From the NCBI GenBank assembly GCA_033721415.1, contig JAWWAH010000037.1:1-10023 (forward strand): a DNA stretch of 10,023 nt, given 5' to 3'. The notes beneath the pieces are model-generated. The model had not been told where the DNA came from and did not search any database. It saw only the letters and a list, made by a program, of their open reading frames with translations. Source of the stretch: JAWWAH01 sp033721415. GTDB taxonomy: Bacteria > Patescibacteriota > Minisyncoccia > Spechtbacterales > 2-12-FULL-38-22. Positions 1-6,838 of the stretch are shown here, one piece after another (the first letter of the stretch is position 1; each line of letters starts with the position of its first letter). The translations under genes and the position numbers were made by a program.

Positions 1-1
1 A

Positions 2-703
2 AAGGAGGAGTTTTTAAATACAGGAGATCCTAAATTAAAAGAAAGCTTCGAACAAGCTAAAGAAAAAGCAGAAGAAGCAAGAGATGCCTACAAAGAAGCT
101 TCCATAGTAGAAGTAGATGAAGAAAAGAGAAGAATTATTGAAGAAGAAGTACTTGAGTTGATGGGGGATGCGGTAGAATATATAACAAGAAAGTACAAAG
201 GGGATATTGAAGTGGTTTTTGGGATTAGCCTTAGCCGGGATACAGATCAAGAGATATTAGATAAAAAAACTAAATACATTAAATATTTTAAGGATTTAAA
301 GATATTTAATTGTTCTACGACCCAAATCCAAGAATTACCCGAACTATTTGATTCGCTTGAGCATCTTGTTTGCTACTTCACCCAAATCCAAGGACTACCC
401 AAACTACCTGATTCGCTTGAGAGTCTTACTTGCTACAACACCCAAATACAAGAACTACCGAAATTGCCTGATTCGCTTAGGGAGCTTGTGTGCTTCAACA
501 CCCAAATTCAAGAACTACCTGAACTACCTGATTCGCTTGAGAAGCTTCATTGCCACAACACCCAAATCCAAGAATTACCAGAACTGCCTGATTCGCTTAA
601 GTATCTTGACTGTATAGACACCCCTGCCTCCAAAAACCCAGAAACAATTAAACAGATTGAAGAATTTAGGAAAAAGCACCCACAAGCTAAAATAATTTAC
701 TAA
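2..703 (+). CDS. Leucine-rich-repeat protein, 5' end missing
   Basis: The frame is open from base 2 to a TAA stop at 701-703, so 233 residues are visible and the true start is probably left of the window. The first ATG in frame is at 161, preceded by TTG at 158, but the 52 codons before it read like real protein, with a charged Lys/Glu/Ala-rich stretch that looks like a coiled coil. Residues about 107-206 hold five tandem 20-residue repeats of the form TQIQELPxLPDSLxxLxCxN. This resembles the short bacterial LRR class (LPxLPxxLxxLxVxxN, as in YopM and IpaH proteins), with Cys where Val is usual. A short Lys-rich C-terminal cap follows. I see no membrane segment in the visible part. LRRs usually bind proteins; the partner and cell location cannot be told here. 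LRR class is confident, function unknown. Confidence 0.85.
   Translation, partial: KEEFLNTGDPKLKESFEQAKEKAEEARDAYKEASIVEVDEEKRRIIEEEVLELMGDAVEYITRKYKGDIEVVFGISLSRDTDQEILDKKTKYIKYFKDLKIFNCSTTQIQELPELFDSLEHLVCYFTQIQGLPKLPDSLESLTCYNTQIQELPKLPDSLRELVCFNTQIQELPELPDSLEKLHCHNTQIQELPELPDSLKYLDCIDTPASKNPETIKQIEEFRKKHPQAKIIY
320..619 (+). repeat. Five tandem 60-bp repeats coding for LRR units
   Basis: Five units of exactly 60 bp start at 320, 380, 440, 500 and 560, each coding one 20-residue LRR. The stretches CACCCAAAT and CTGATTCGCTT recur nearly unchanged, while the bases coding the middle of each unit vary. A degenerate half unit lies before 320, and the array ends in the cap sequence after 619. 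The near identity at DNA level points to recent expansion or homogenisation. Confidence 0.9.
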
Positions 704-790
704 GGCATTATGCAACCCAATTCTTGATTGTTGATTGCCTGCCTGTATAGAAAGCAAGAAATGCTTGTATATATAGAAAAAACAAAGTTT

Positions 791-825
791 TTGACCTTTT
801 TTTCTTCTTAAATATGGGTTATAAA
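791..825 (+). promoter_or_regulatory. Weak candidate promoter upstream of argS
   Basis: The 152-bp spacer 704-855 holds a good -35-like TTGACC at 791-796. The best -10-like words downstream are TATGGG at 813-818 (spacing 16) and TATAAA at 820-825 (spacing 23, too long), so neither pair is convincing. A 6-bp A/T hairpin (778-783 with 787-792) followed by a T-rich run could instead be a weak terminator for the LRR gene. The spacer is the most likely site for the start of the argS-ileS-recO transcript, but the exact elements are uncertain. Confidence 0.2.
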
Positions 826-847
826 ACATAGTGATGGAAGACCAGAT

Positions 848-853
848 TAAATA
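848..853 (+). promoter_or_regulatory. TAAATA box before the argS start
   Basis: TAAATA ends 2 nt before the argS ATG at 856, and no Shine-Dalgarno-like GGAG or AGGA lies at normal spacing. The same box precedes three other starts in this window, so it may be a non-Shine-Dalgarno initiation signal. The role is inference. Confidence 0.35.
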
Positions 854-855
854 GT

Positions 856-2457
856 ATGGCAAATACAAGAACAAAACTCAAACGCATAGTAAAGAAAACA
901 ATAAAGGAACTGCAAGAAGCAGGTGATTTGCCTGATGTTAAAATTTCGGATGTAAAAATAGAGCGCCCAACAAGAGAAGGTCAGGGAGATTATGCAACAG
1001 CTGTTGCTCTCCAGATAGGTTCTATGGCAAAAAGAAAGCCAAAAACTGTTGCAAAGATACTCGCATCTGCTCTGGAAAAAAATGAAAAACTAGGAAAGAT
1101 GTTTTCTGAAGTGCGCGTTATATCTCCAGGATTTGTGAATTTTTATTTTTCGGAAGAGTATCTAAGAAAGCTTCTTTGGGACTCTTTAAAAAAAGAAAAT
1201 TACGGAGCAGTTAATGTTGGTAAAAATAAAAAGCTTAATCTGGAATTTATATCCGTTAACCCAACTGGAGAATTGCACGTAGGGCACGGAAGAACAGCTT
1301 TTTATGGGGATGTTCTTGCTAATGTGCTCTCTTATGCAGGATACAAAGTAACAAGAGAATATTACGTGAATAACGCAAGGCAGAGCGCCCAGATTAAAGA
1401 ACTGGGAAAAACAGCCCTGGGTAAAGGCACATCCTATAAGAGTCCTTATTTAAGCAAGAAAATGAAACAATATTCTAAGGCGCTCAAAAGGATGAAGAAC
1501 TTCGATGCAGCCGGTTATTTTTTGGCGCAAAGAATCCAAAAAGATATTAGAACTTTTTTAGAGAAAGATGCAGGAATAGAGTTTGATGTCTGGCTTGAAG
1601 AAGAAGAGCTTTATAATGATAACCAGGTAGAAAAAACCCTTAAAGAACTTAATAAAAAAGGCCTAACTTATGAAGAAGATGGCGCAGTGTGGTTGAAAAC
1701 TACAAAGTATGGAGACAGCCAAGACCAGGTTTTAATAAGGAGCACCGGAGAAAACACATATTTCATGGCAGATATCGCCTATCATAGAAACAAGGTAAGG
1801 CGTGGCTTTGAACAACTTGTAGATATTTGGGGTGCAGATCATCAGGGGCACGTTAAGAGGATGAAGGCCGCAATGAAAATATTTGGCATAAAGGAAATGG
1901 AGATTCTTATTGCTCAGATGGTTCGTCTAAAGGGCAATGTTAAGCTTTCAAAAAGAAAAGGCAATGTCGTTGCTCTAAAAGACCTTCTTGATGCTGTTGG
2001 TACAGATGCAGCTCGATATTTTTACCTTACAAAATCCCTAGACACACAGATGGAGTTTGATCTTAAGCTTGCAAAAGAACGCTCCAAGAAAAATCCTGTA
2101 TATTACATTCAGTACAGTCACGCTAGAATATGCAGTATAATGAAAAAGGCTGAAAACAAAGATCCGCAAAAAAAGAATTTAAATGAATTAAAGAAAGAAG
2201 GAGAGATGAACTTAATCAGAAAGATAACAGAGCTGCCAGAAATAATAGAAGACACAGCGCAGGATCATCAAGTTCATCGTTTAACCACATATGTTTACGA
2301 ACTTGCCCAAGAATTTAACCAATTCTATAGAGACTACAGGGTAATAGGGGACGATGAAGATCTTGAAAGGGCACGTCTTGCTCTTTCTGCTTCCGCCGGA
2401 TCCACCATAAAGCAGTGCTTAGACCTATTGGGTATAAGCGCACCTGATAAAATGTAA
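856..2457 (+). CDS. argS: Arginyl-tRNA synthetase (ArgRS)
   Basis: Class I synthetase that attaches arginine to tRNA-Arg in the cytoplasm using ATP; known ArgRS enzymes need the tRNA present for amino-acid activation. The protein has 533 residues, normal for bacterial ArgRS. Residues about 1-110 form the ArgRS-specific N-terminal tRNA-binding domain (GDYAT and PGFVNFYF are visible). The catalytic domain carries VNPTGELHVGHGR, with the HIGH-type signature HVGH at 141-144, and the KMSKS-type loop KLSKR at 363-367. The helical DALR anticodon-binding domain runs from about 410 and ends in the family-typical LLGISAPDKM. An in-frame TGA at 832-834 lies shortly upstream and this ATG is the first start after it, so the start is well fixed. 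It is the first gene of a tight run, with ileS 20 bp downstream. All family landmarks are present and nothing is missing. Confidence 0.97.
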   Translation: MANTRTKLKRIVKKTIKELQEAGDLPDVKISDVKIERPTREGQGDYATAVALQIGSMAKRKPKTVAKILASALEKNEKLGKMFSEVRVISPGFVNFYFSEEYLRKLLWDSLKKENYGAVNVGKNKKLNLEFISVNPTGELHVGHGRTAFYGDVLANVLSYAGYKVTREYYVNNARQSAQIKELGKTALGKGTSYKSPYLSKKMKQYSKALKRMKNFDAAGYFLAQRIQKDIRTFLEKDAGIEFDVWLEEEELYNDNQVEKTLKELNKKGLTYEEDGAVWLKTTKYGDSQDQVLIRSTGENTYFMADIAYHRNKVRRGFEQLVDIWGADHQGHVKRMKAAMKIFGIKEMEILIAQMVRLKGNVKLSKRKGNVVALKDLLDAVGTDAARYFYLTKSLDTQMEFDLKLAKERSKKNPVYYIQYSHARICSIMKKAENKDPQKKNLNELKKEGEMNLIRKITELPEIIEDTAQDHQVHRLTTYVYELAQEFNQFYRDYRVIGDDEDLERARLALSASAGSTIKQCLDLLGISAPDKM

Positions 2458-2468
2458 TTAAAGTAATA

Positions 2469-2474
2469 TAAATA
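2469..2474 (+). promoter_or_regulatory. TAAATA box before the ileS start
   Basis: TAAATA ends 3 nt before the ileS ATG, inside the 20-bp argS-ileS spacer. The spacer has no Shine-Dalgarno-like purine run. Since this gene is probably read from the argS transcript, the box is more likely a translation signal than a promoter here. That is inference. Confidence 0.35.
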
Positions 2475-2477
2475 TTC

Positions 2478-5400
2478 ATGAGAGATTTATCTAAGCTGGA
2501 AGAAAAAATAATAAAAAAATGGAAAGAAATTAAAGCTTTCGAAGAAAGCGTTTCAAGACGGCCAAAAGACCGCACTTTTGTATTTTACGAAGGCCCACCA
2601 ACCGCTAACGGAAAGCCTGGTTTTCACCATGTGCTTAGCCGTTCGTTTAAGGATGTAATATGCAGATACAAAACAATGCGTGGCTACAGAGTAGAGAGAA
2701 GAGCAGGATGGGACACTCATGGTTTGCCCGTAGAAATACAGGTAGAAAAAGAACTTGGCTTAAATAACAAAAAAGAAATAGAAGAATACGGAGTAGCTAA
2801 GTTTAATCAAAAATGTAAAGAATCAGTTTGGCGCTATCAGCAGGAATGGGAACAACTTACAGATAGAATGGGCTACTGGTTAGATTTAGATAACGCGTAT
2901 ATAACTTATAAGCCCCTATACATGGAATCTTTGTGGTCCATTATTAAGAAGGCTCACGATAAAGATTTATTATTTGAAGGTCACAAGGTTGTGCCTTATT
3001 GTGCACGATGCGGCACCCCATTATCTTCACACGAAGTTGCTCAAGGCTACAAAGATGTAACAGAAGATAGCGTTTACATTAAATTTAAGGTTAAGAATTC
3101 AAAGGATCATAATCTTGAAAAAGATACGTATATACTTGCTTGGACAACTACCCCATGGACACTTCCAGGGAACGTCGCTTTGGCTGTTGGTGAAGATATA
3201 GAATATACAGTTGTTAAGCAAAACGACGAATATTTAATAGTTGCAACCGATAGACTAGAAATGCTTGATGAGGGCTACACAGCAGAAAAGACAATGAAAG
3301 GTAAGGATTTGGTTGACGTAGAATACGAACCACTATTTGATTCTCTAAAAGATGCAGAAGGTAAAAAACATGTTGTATTGGCAGCAGATTTTGTGAGCAC
3401 AGAAGATGGTACAGGAGTTGTACATACAGCAGTTATGTATGGAGAAGACGATTATAATCTTGGAAAAGAAGCTGGACTGCCCACCGTTCACACAGTTGAC
3501 GAAGATGGTCGTTTCAACGAACTTGTACCCGAATTTGAAGGTAAGTTTGTTAAGGATGTAGATTCTGCAATTATAGATAGACTAAAAGCAGAAAACCAGC
3601 TTTACAAGTCAGAACCATATAAGCACTCTTATCCTTTTTGCTGGCGCTGTGGAACAGCTTTGCTCTATTATGCTATGGACTCTTGGTTCATTAAGATGAG
3701 CGAACTAAGAAAAGATCTTATAAAAGCAAATAGCGAAATAAACTGGGTGCCATCTCATCTAAAAGAGGGGCGCTTTGGAGAGTGGATTAAAGAGGTAAAA
3801 GATTGGGCATTTTCTCGCTCTAGATACTGGGGTACACCTTTGCCTGTTTGGAAGTGTGACAACGAAGATTGCGAACATGTAGAAGTTGTAGGTTCTCGCG
3901 AAGACATCGCTAAGTTAACTGCCGGAAAAAATACATATAAACTGCTTCGCCATGGTATGGCCGGGCATATTAAGAACAATGTGATTTCAAGCAGCTATCC
4001 AGATAAGGATAAATTCAGTCTTACAGAAGAGGGTGTAGAGGAAATTAAAAAAGCTACTAAGCAGCTTAAAAAGGATGGAGGCATAGACTTAATAGTTGCA
4101 TCTCCAATAACAAGAACTAAAGAAACAGCTGAAATAGTCGCTAAAGAGCTTGGGGTTGATATTGAATACAACGAAGATATACTTGAAATCAAGGTAGGAA
4201 AATTCGACGGCAAGGCGCCCGAAGAATACCATTCTTATTTTGAAACAGAAGAAGAAGAATTTACCAAGACTCCACCAGAAGGAGAAAATCTAGTTGATGT
4301 CCAAAAAAGAATGATAAAAGCCATGAATGATTTAGAAGAGAAGCATTCTGGTAAAAAAATACTCATCATTAGCCATGGGCATCCTATGTGGATACTTGAA
4401 AGTGCAATGCTTGGGCTTACAAGGGAGGAGGCAATGGTAAGGAAGGATGAAAATTATCCTCAAGTAGGGCAGTTGAGAGAATTAGAGTATGCAGAATTCC
4501 CTTACAGCGTAGAGGGAGATTTGGACTTCCACCGTCCATACGTAGACAACATTACTTTTGATTGCACAGAGTGCAAAAAAGGCAAGATGAATAGAGTAGA
4601 AGATCTTGTAGATGTTTGGTTTGATTCTGGTTCTATGCCTTTTGCTCAAGAGCATTATCCTTTTGAAAATAAAGACAAAATAGATAAAGGTGAATATTAC
4701 CCAGCAGATTATATAAGCGAAGCAATAGACCAAACCAGAGGATGGTTCTACACATTACTTGCTGTATCTGCGGTTATGGGTAAAGCCCCAGCCTACAAGA
4801 ATGTAGTTTCATTAGGGCACGTGTTAGATGGAAAAGGGCAAAAAATGTCTAAGAGTAAGGGTAATATAGTAGATCCTTGGGAAATGGCAGATAAATATGG
4901 AATGGACGCACTTAGGTGGTACTTCTTTACAGTTAATCACCCAGGAGATACAAAGCGCTTTATAGAACGAGATGTAAAAGAAAGATGGCAAAAGTTCATA
5001 GGAACATTTGCTAATTCATATTCTTTCTTAAATATTTACGCGCCAGATGTTAAAGCGCCTAAAAAATACAACGCATCTTCATCAGACAACATATTAGATA
5101 AGTGGGTTTATGCAAAACTTCAAGATACTATTCAGAAAGTTTCTGTAGCGATGGATGAATACAGTATATTAGATGCAGCGCGCGCTTTGGATAGCTTTGT
5201 TCTGGGTGACCTTTCAAATTGGTACATACGAAGAAGTCGCACAAGGCTTCAGAGGCCAGAAACAAAGAAAGACAAAGAAGAGGCATCTACGACACTTGCC
5301 TTTGTGTTAAGCGAGCTTGCTAAGGTATCTGCTCCGTTTATCCCATTTTTATCAGAGCATATTTGGCAGGAGCTAAATACAGATTCAGAAAGCGTGCACT

Positions 5401-5984
5401 GGCAAGATTATCCAGAATTCGCCGAACTAGGCAAAGATGACCAAAAGCTAATTAGAGATATGGATAACATTAGAGAGTGGGCGCAATATGGCCTTCGTCT
5501 TCGCGCAGAAAATGGTCTTAAAGTTCGCCAACCTCTTAGTGCCTTTGCTATTCCTTCAGAAATATCAGACGAACTAAAGGATGTACTAAAGGAGGAGCTA
5601 AACGTAAAAGGAATAGAAAAATCCTCCGAAGTAGAAAAAGGCGATGATTGGAAAAACATAGAAGACAATGCTCCAGATGTGTATCTAAACATTTCTATAT
5701 CCGATGAACTCTTTGTAGAGGGTAGAGTCCGTGAGATGGTGCGACACATCCAAAAAATGAGAAAGTCTCTAGACCTTAAACCAGAAGACATGATATCTGT
5801 CTATTACAGCATGCCAGAAGATTTACGGGATAAGTTAAACACATGGGAAGAGCAAGTTGCTAAAGACACAAACGCAGAAGAAATGCGCCAAAAAGATTTA
5901 GGCTCAGTTACACCAGACGCAGAGGCTGAATTTGATTGGGACGGTAAAAGAAGTGTTGCTGTTGCCATAAAGAAGCATAAATAA
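2478..5984 (+). CDS. ileS: Isoleucyl-tRNA synthetase with inserted histidine-phosphatase domain
   Basis: Class I synthetase charging tRNA-Ile in the cytoplasm. At 1168 residues it is about 190 longer than the roughly 980 left when the insert is removed. The HIGH-type site reads PGFHH at 47-51, a variant known in Bacteroidetes-like IleRS. KMSKS is intact at 789-793. The CP1 editing domain that clears valyl-tRNA-Ile looks functional, with TTTPW at 223-227 and GTGVVH at 311-316 followed by GEDD. CxxC pairs lie at 175/178 and 388/391, and a further ribbon at 460/465 and 696/699. Between the halves of that last ribbon, residues about 484-676 form a full histidine-phosphatase domain (separate entry). 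The C-terminal anticodon-binding part is helical and continues into LRAENGLKVRQPL at about 1006-1018, typical of this IleRS class. The frame is unbroken and base use in the insert looks like its surroundings, so it is a true fusion. recO follows after 18 bp. Confidence 0.97.
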   Translation: MRDLSKLEEKIIKKWKEIKAFEESVSRRPKDRTFVFYEGPPTANGKPGFHHVLSRSFKDVICRYKTMRGYRVERRAGWDTHGLPVEIQVEKELGLNNKKEIEEYGVAKFNQKCKESVWRYQQEWEQLTDRMGYWLDLDNAYITYKPLYMESLWSIIKKAHDKDLLFEGHKVVPYCARCGTPLSSHEVAQGYKDVTEDSVYIKFKVKNSKDHNLEKDTYILAWTTTPWTLPGNVALAVGEDIEYTVVKQNDEYLIVATDRLEMLDEGYTAEKTMKGKDLVDVEYEPLFDSLKDAEGKKHVVLAADFVSTEDGTGVVHTAVMYGEDDYNLGKEAGLPTVHTVDEDGRFNELVPEFEGKFVKDVDSAIIDRLKAENQLYKSEPYKHSYPFCWRCGTALLYYAMDSWFIKMSELRKDLIKANSEINWVPSHLKEGRFGEWIKEVKDWAFSRSRYWGTPLPVWKCDNEDCEHVEVVGSREDIAKLTAGKNTYKLLRHGMAGHIKNNVISSSYPDKDKFSLTEEGVEEIKKATKQLKKDGGIDLIVASPITRTKETAEIVAKELGVDIEYNEDILEIKVGKFDGKAPEEYHSYFETEEEEFTKTPPEGENLVDVQKRMIKAMNDLEEKHSGKKILIISHGHPMWILESAMLGLTREEAMVRKDENYPQVGQLRELEYAEFPYSVEGDLDFHRPYVDNITFDCTECKKGKMNRVEDLVDVWFDSGSMPFAQEHYPFENKDKIDKGEYYPADYISEAIDQTRGWFYTLLAVSAVMGKAPAYKNVVSLGHVLDGKGQKMSKSKGNIVDPWEMADKYGMDALRWYFFTVNHPGDTKRFIERDVKERWQKFIGTFANSYSFLNIYAPDVKAPKKYNASSSDNILDKWVYAKLQDTIQKVSVAMDEYSILDAARALDSFVLGDLSNWYIRRSRTRLQRPETKKDKEEASTTLAFVLSELAKVSAPFIPFLSEHIWQELNTDSESVHWQDYPEFAELGKDDQKLIRDMDNIREWAQYGLRLRAENGLKVRQPLSAFAIPSEISDELKDVLKEELNVKGIEKSSEVEKGDDWKNIEDNAPDVYLNISISDELFVEGRVREMVRHIQKMRKSLDLKPEDMISVYYSMPEDLRDKLNTWEEQVAKDTNAEEMRQKDLGSVTPDAEAEFDWDGKRSVAVAIKKHK
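3927..4505 (+). other. Histidine-phosphatase domain inserted inside IleRS
   Basis: Residues about 484-676 of IleRS match the histidine phosphatase (phosphoglycerate mutase-like, branch with CobC, PhoE and SixA) pattern from end to end. The RHG box is LLRHG at 489-493, with H492 the expected nucleophile. SPITRTKET at 542-550 supplies the second phosphate-binding Arg (R546). The LEIKVGKFDG stretch matches the family's LRExxxGxWEG, with E570 the likely acid. PEGEN at 600-604 corresponds to the usual GES loop. SHGHP at 632-636 supplies the second catalytic His (H633). All expected catalytic residues are present, so it is probably an active phosphatase. The substrate cannot be read from sequence. 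Domain edges are accurate to about 10 residues. Confidence 0.9.
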
Positions 5985-6002
5985 TTTTTTCTACCTAGAA
6001 AA

Positions 6003-6587
6003 ATGTACAGTACAGATGCAATATTACTAAGTTCTATTCCAAGCGGGGAAGCAGATGAATTTGCCTCTTATTTTACTAAAGAGTTTGGTAAAATAAGATT
6101 AAGGGCAAGAAGTGCGAAAAAGATAAAAACAAAGCAGGGCAACTTTATGCACATGCCTTCCGTTGTACGATTTTCATTTGTAGCAGGAAAGAGCGGATAT
6201 ATAATGTCTGGCATCGCAGACGAAAAGCATTATCCAGCAATAACATCAGATCTTATAGCGCAAGCTTACGTTCTATCTTTTTTTCATTTGTGCGACGATA
6301 TCCTGTATAATGAAGAGAAGGACTCTGCTTTATGGAAGTTAATGAATAGAGTCTTAGATGAAGCAGAAAATGCCGCAAAGTTACCAGAGGATAAAAAGAA
6401 AGCCACCTTATGGAAAAGTGAAAAAGACTGGCTTATGTCACTCTTAGATGTCCTTGGCTTAAAGCCAAAAGAGTTTACCCCAGAAAAGGCAAAAACAAAA
6501 AAAGAGCTTGATTTATACATACAAGATTTGCTACAACAAGCATTCGAACGGAGGATAGATTTTTTTGGGCTTAAGGCTCATAAATAA
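6003..6587 (+). CDS. recO: Short RecO-like DNA repair protein
   Basis: RecO works with RecR (and RecF) to load RecA onto single-stranded DNA covered by SSB and to anneal strands. The N-terminal 75 residues fit the RecO OB-fold pattern: a YSTDAILLSS first strand, SGEADEFASYFTKEFGKIRLRARSAKK (split here as a description, residues about 14-40) and a later strand near SGYIMSG. The rest is mainly helical, as in RecO. At 194 residues it is shorter than the usual 230-250, and it has a single cysteine, so the C-terminal four-Cys zinc site of many RecO proteins is absent. The start lies 18 bp after ileS, with no Shine-Dalgarno site and no TAAATA box (TAGAAAA instead). The stop TAA is the first part of an 11-bp direct repeat that borders the following insert. 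Assignment rests mostly on the N-terminal domain. Confidence 0.75.
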   Translation: MYSTDAILLSSIPSGEADEFASYFTKEFGKIRLRARSAKKIKTKQGNFMHMPSVVRFSFVAGKSGYIMSGIADEKHYPAITSDLIAQAYVLSFFHLCDDILYNEEKDSALWKLMNRVLDEAENAAKLPEDKKKATLWKSEKDWLMSLLDVLGLKPKEFTPEKAKTKKELDLYIQDLLQQAFERRIDFFGLKAHK

Positions 6588-6595
6588 ATATATGG
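6585..6595 (+). repeat. Left copy of an 11-bp direct repeat
   Basis: TAAATATATGG here, beginning with the recO stop codon, is repeated exactly at 6859-6869, 274 bp downstream; the flanking bases differ on both sides. Its last 7 bases also form a 7-bp hairpin with 6600-6606 around the loop TCAG. The pair looks like a target-site duplication around an insert. Confidence 0.6.
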
Positions 6596-6597
6596 TC

Positions 6598-6629
6598 AGC
6601 CATATACTTAACAACTTAAATAAATTTAG
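6598..6629 (+). repeat. Left inverted repeat of the recO-adjacent element
   Basis: The 32 bases match the reverse complement of 6839-6871 at 30 positions, with two C/T differences and one single-base gap. Shared blocks are AGCCATATA, TTAA, AACTTAAATA and AATTTAG, in order. Beyond 6629 the two arms no longer match. Confidence 0.85.
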
Positions 6630-6838
6630 CGGAGCGAATTTTGGAACAGATTTTGGTGCGCGAGGCGCGAAGCGATGCTATAGTATCGTTAGCGTCCGAG
6701 CAAGCCGAAAGAAGGCCAAAATGCGCCCGCCCCGAGGGAAGAAAAATAACACGCTGTCTGCTGAGTTGCGCCTTCCTCTAAGTAGTAATACTACTCTTTC
6801 GTTGGCGACGCCCCAGCATCCAGCATATTCTTTTGTTT

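Noticed and set aside
1..10. A strong AAAGGAGG Shine-Dalgarno-like run at the left edge.
   Set aside because: No ATG, GTG or TTG follows at usable distance in any frame, and the bases read as Lys-Glu-Glu in the open LRR frame.
348..617. A second open frame on the same strand through the LRR array.
   Set aside because: It is a frame shadow created by the 60-bp period, which is a multiple of three and keeps other frames open as well.
158..703. Taking the LRR gene as complete from TTG 158 or ATG 161.
   Set aside because: The same frame is open and protein-like back to base 2, and neither start has a ribosome site or TAAATA box, so a truncated gene is more likely.
708..824. Inverted words TTAT-GC-AACCCA (708-719) and TGGGTTATAA (815-824) in the spacer before argS.
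   Set aside because: Only ten pairs with a 2-base bulge across about 95 bases; too weak to call an element or a riboswitch.
5408..5791. Long minus-strand open frames inside ileS (for example 127 codons here, and others near 3755-4213 and 4482-4733).
   Set aside because: They are Ser/Phe-rich antisense shadows of a clear coding region, without start context or recognisable domains.
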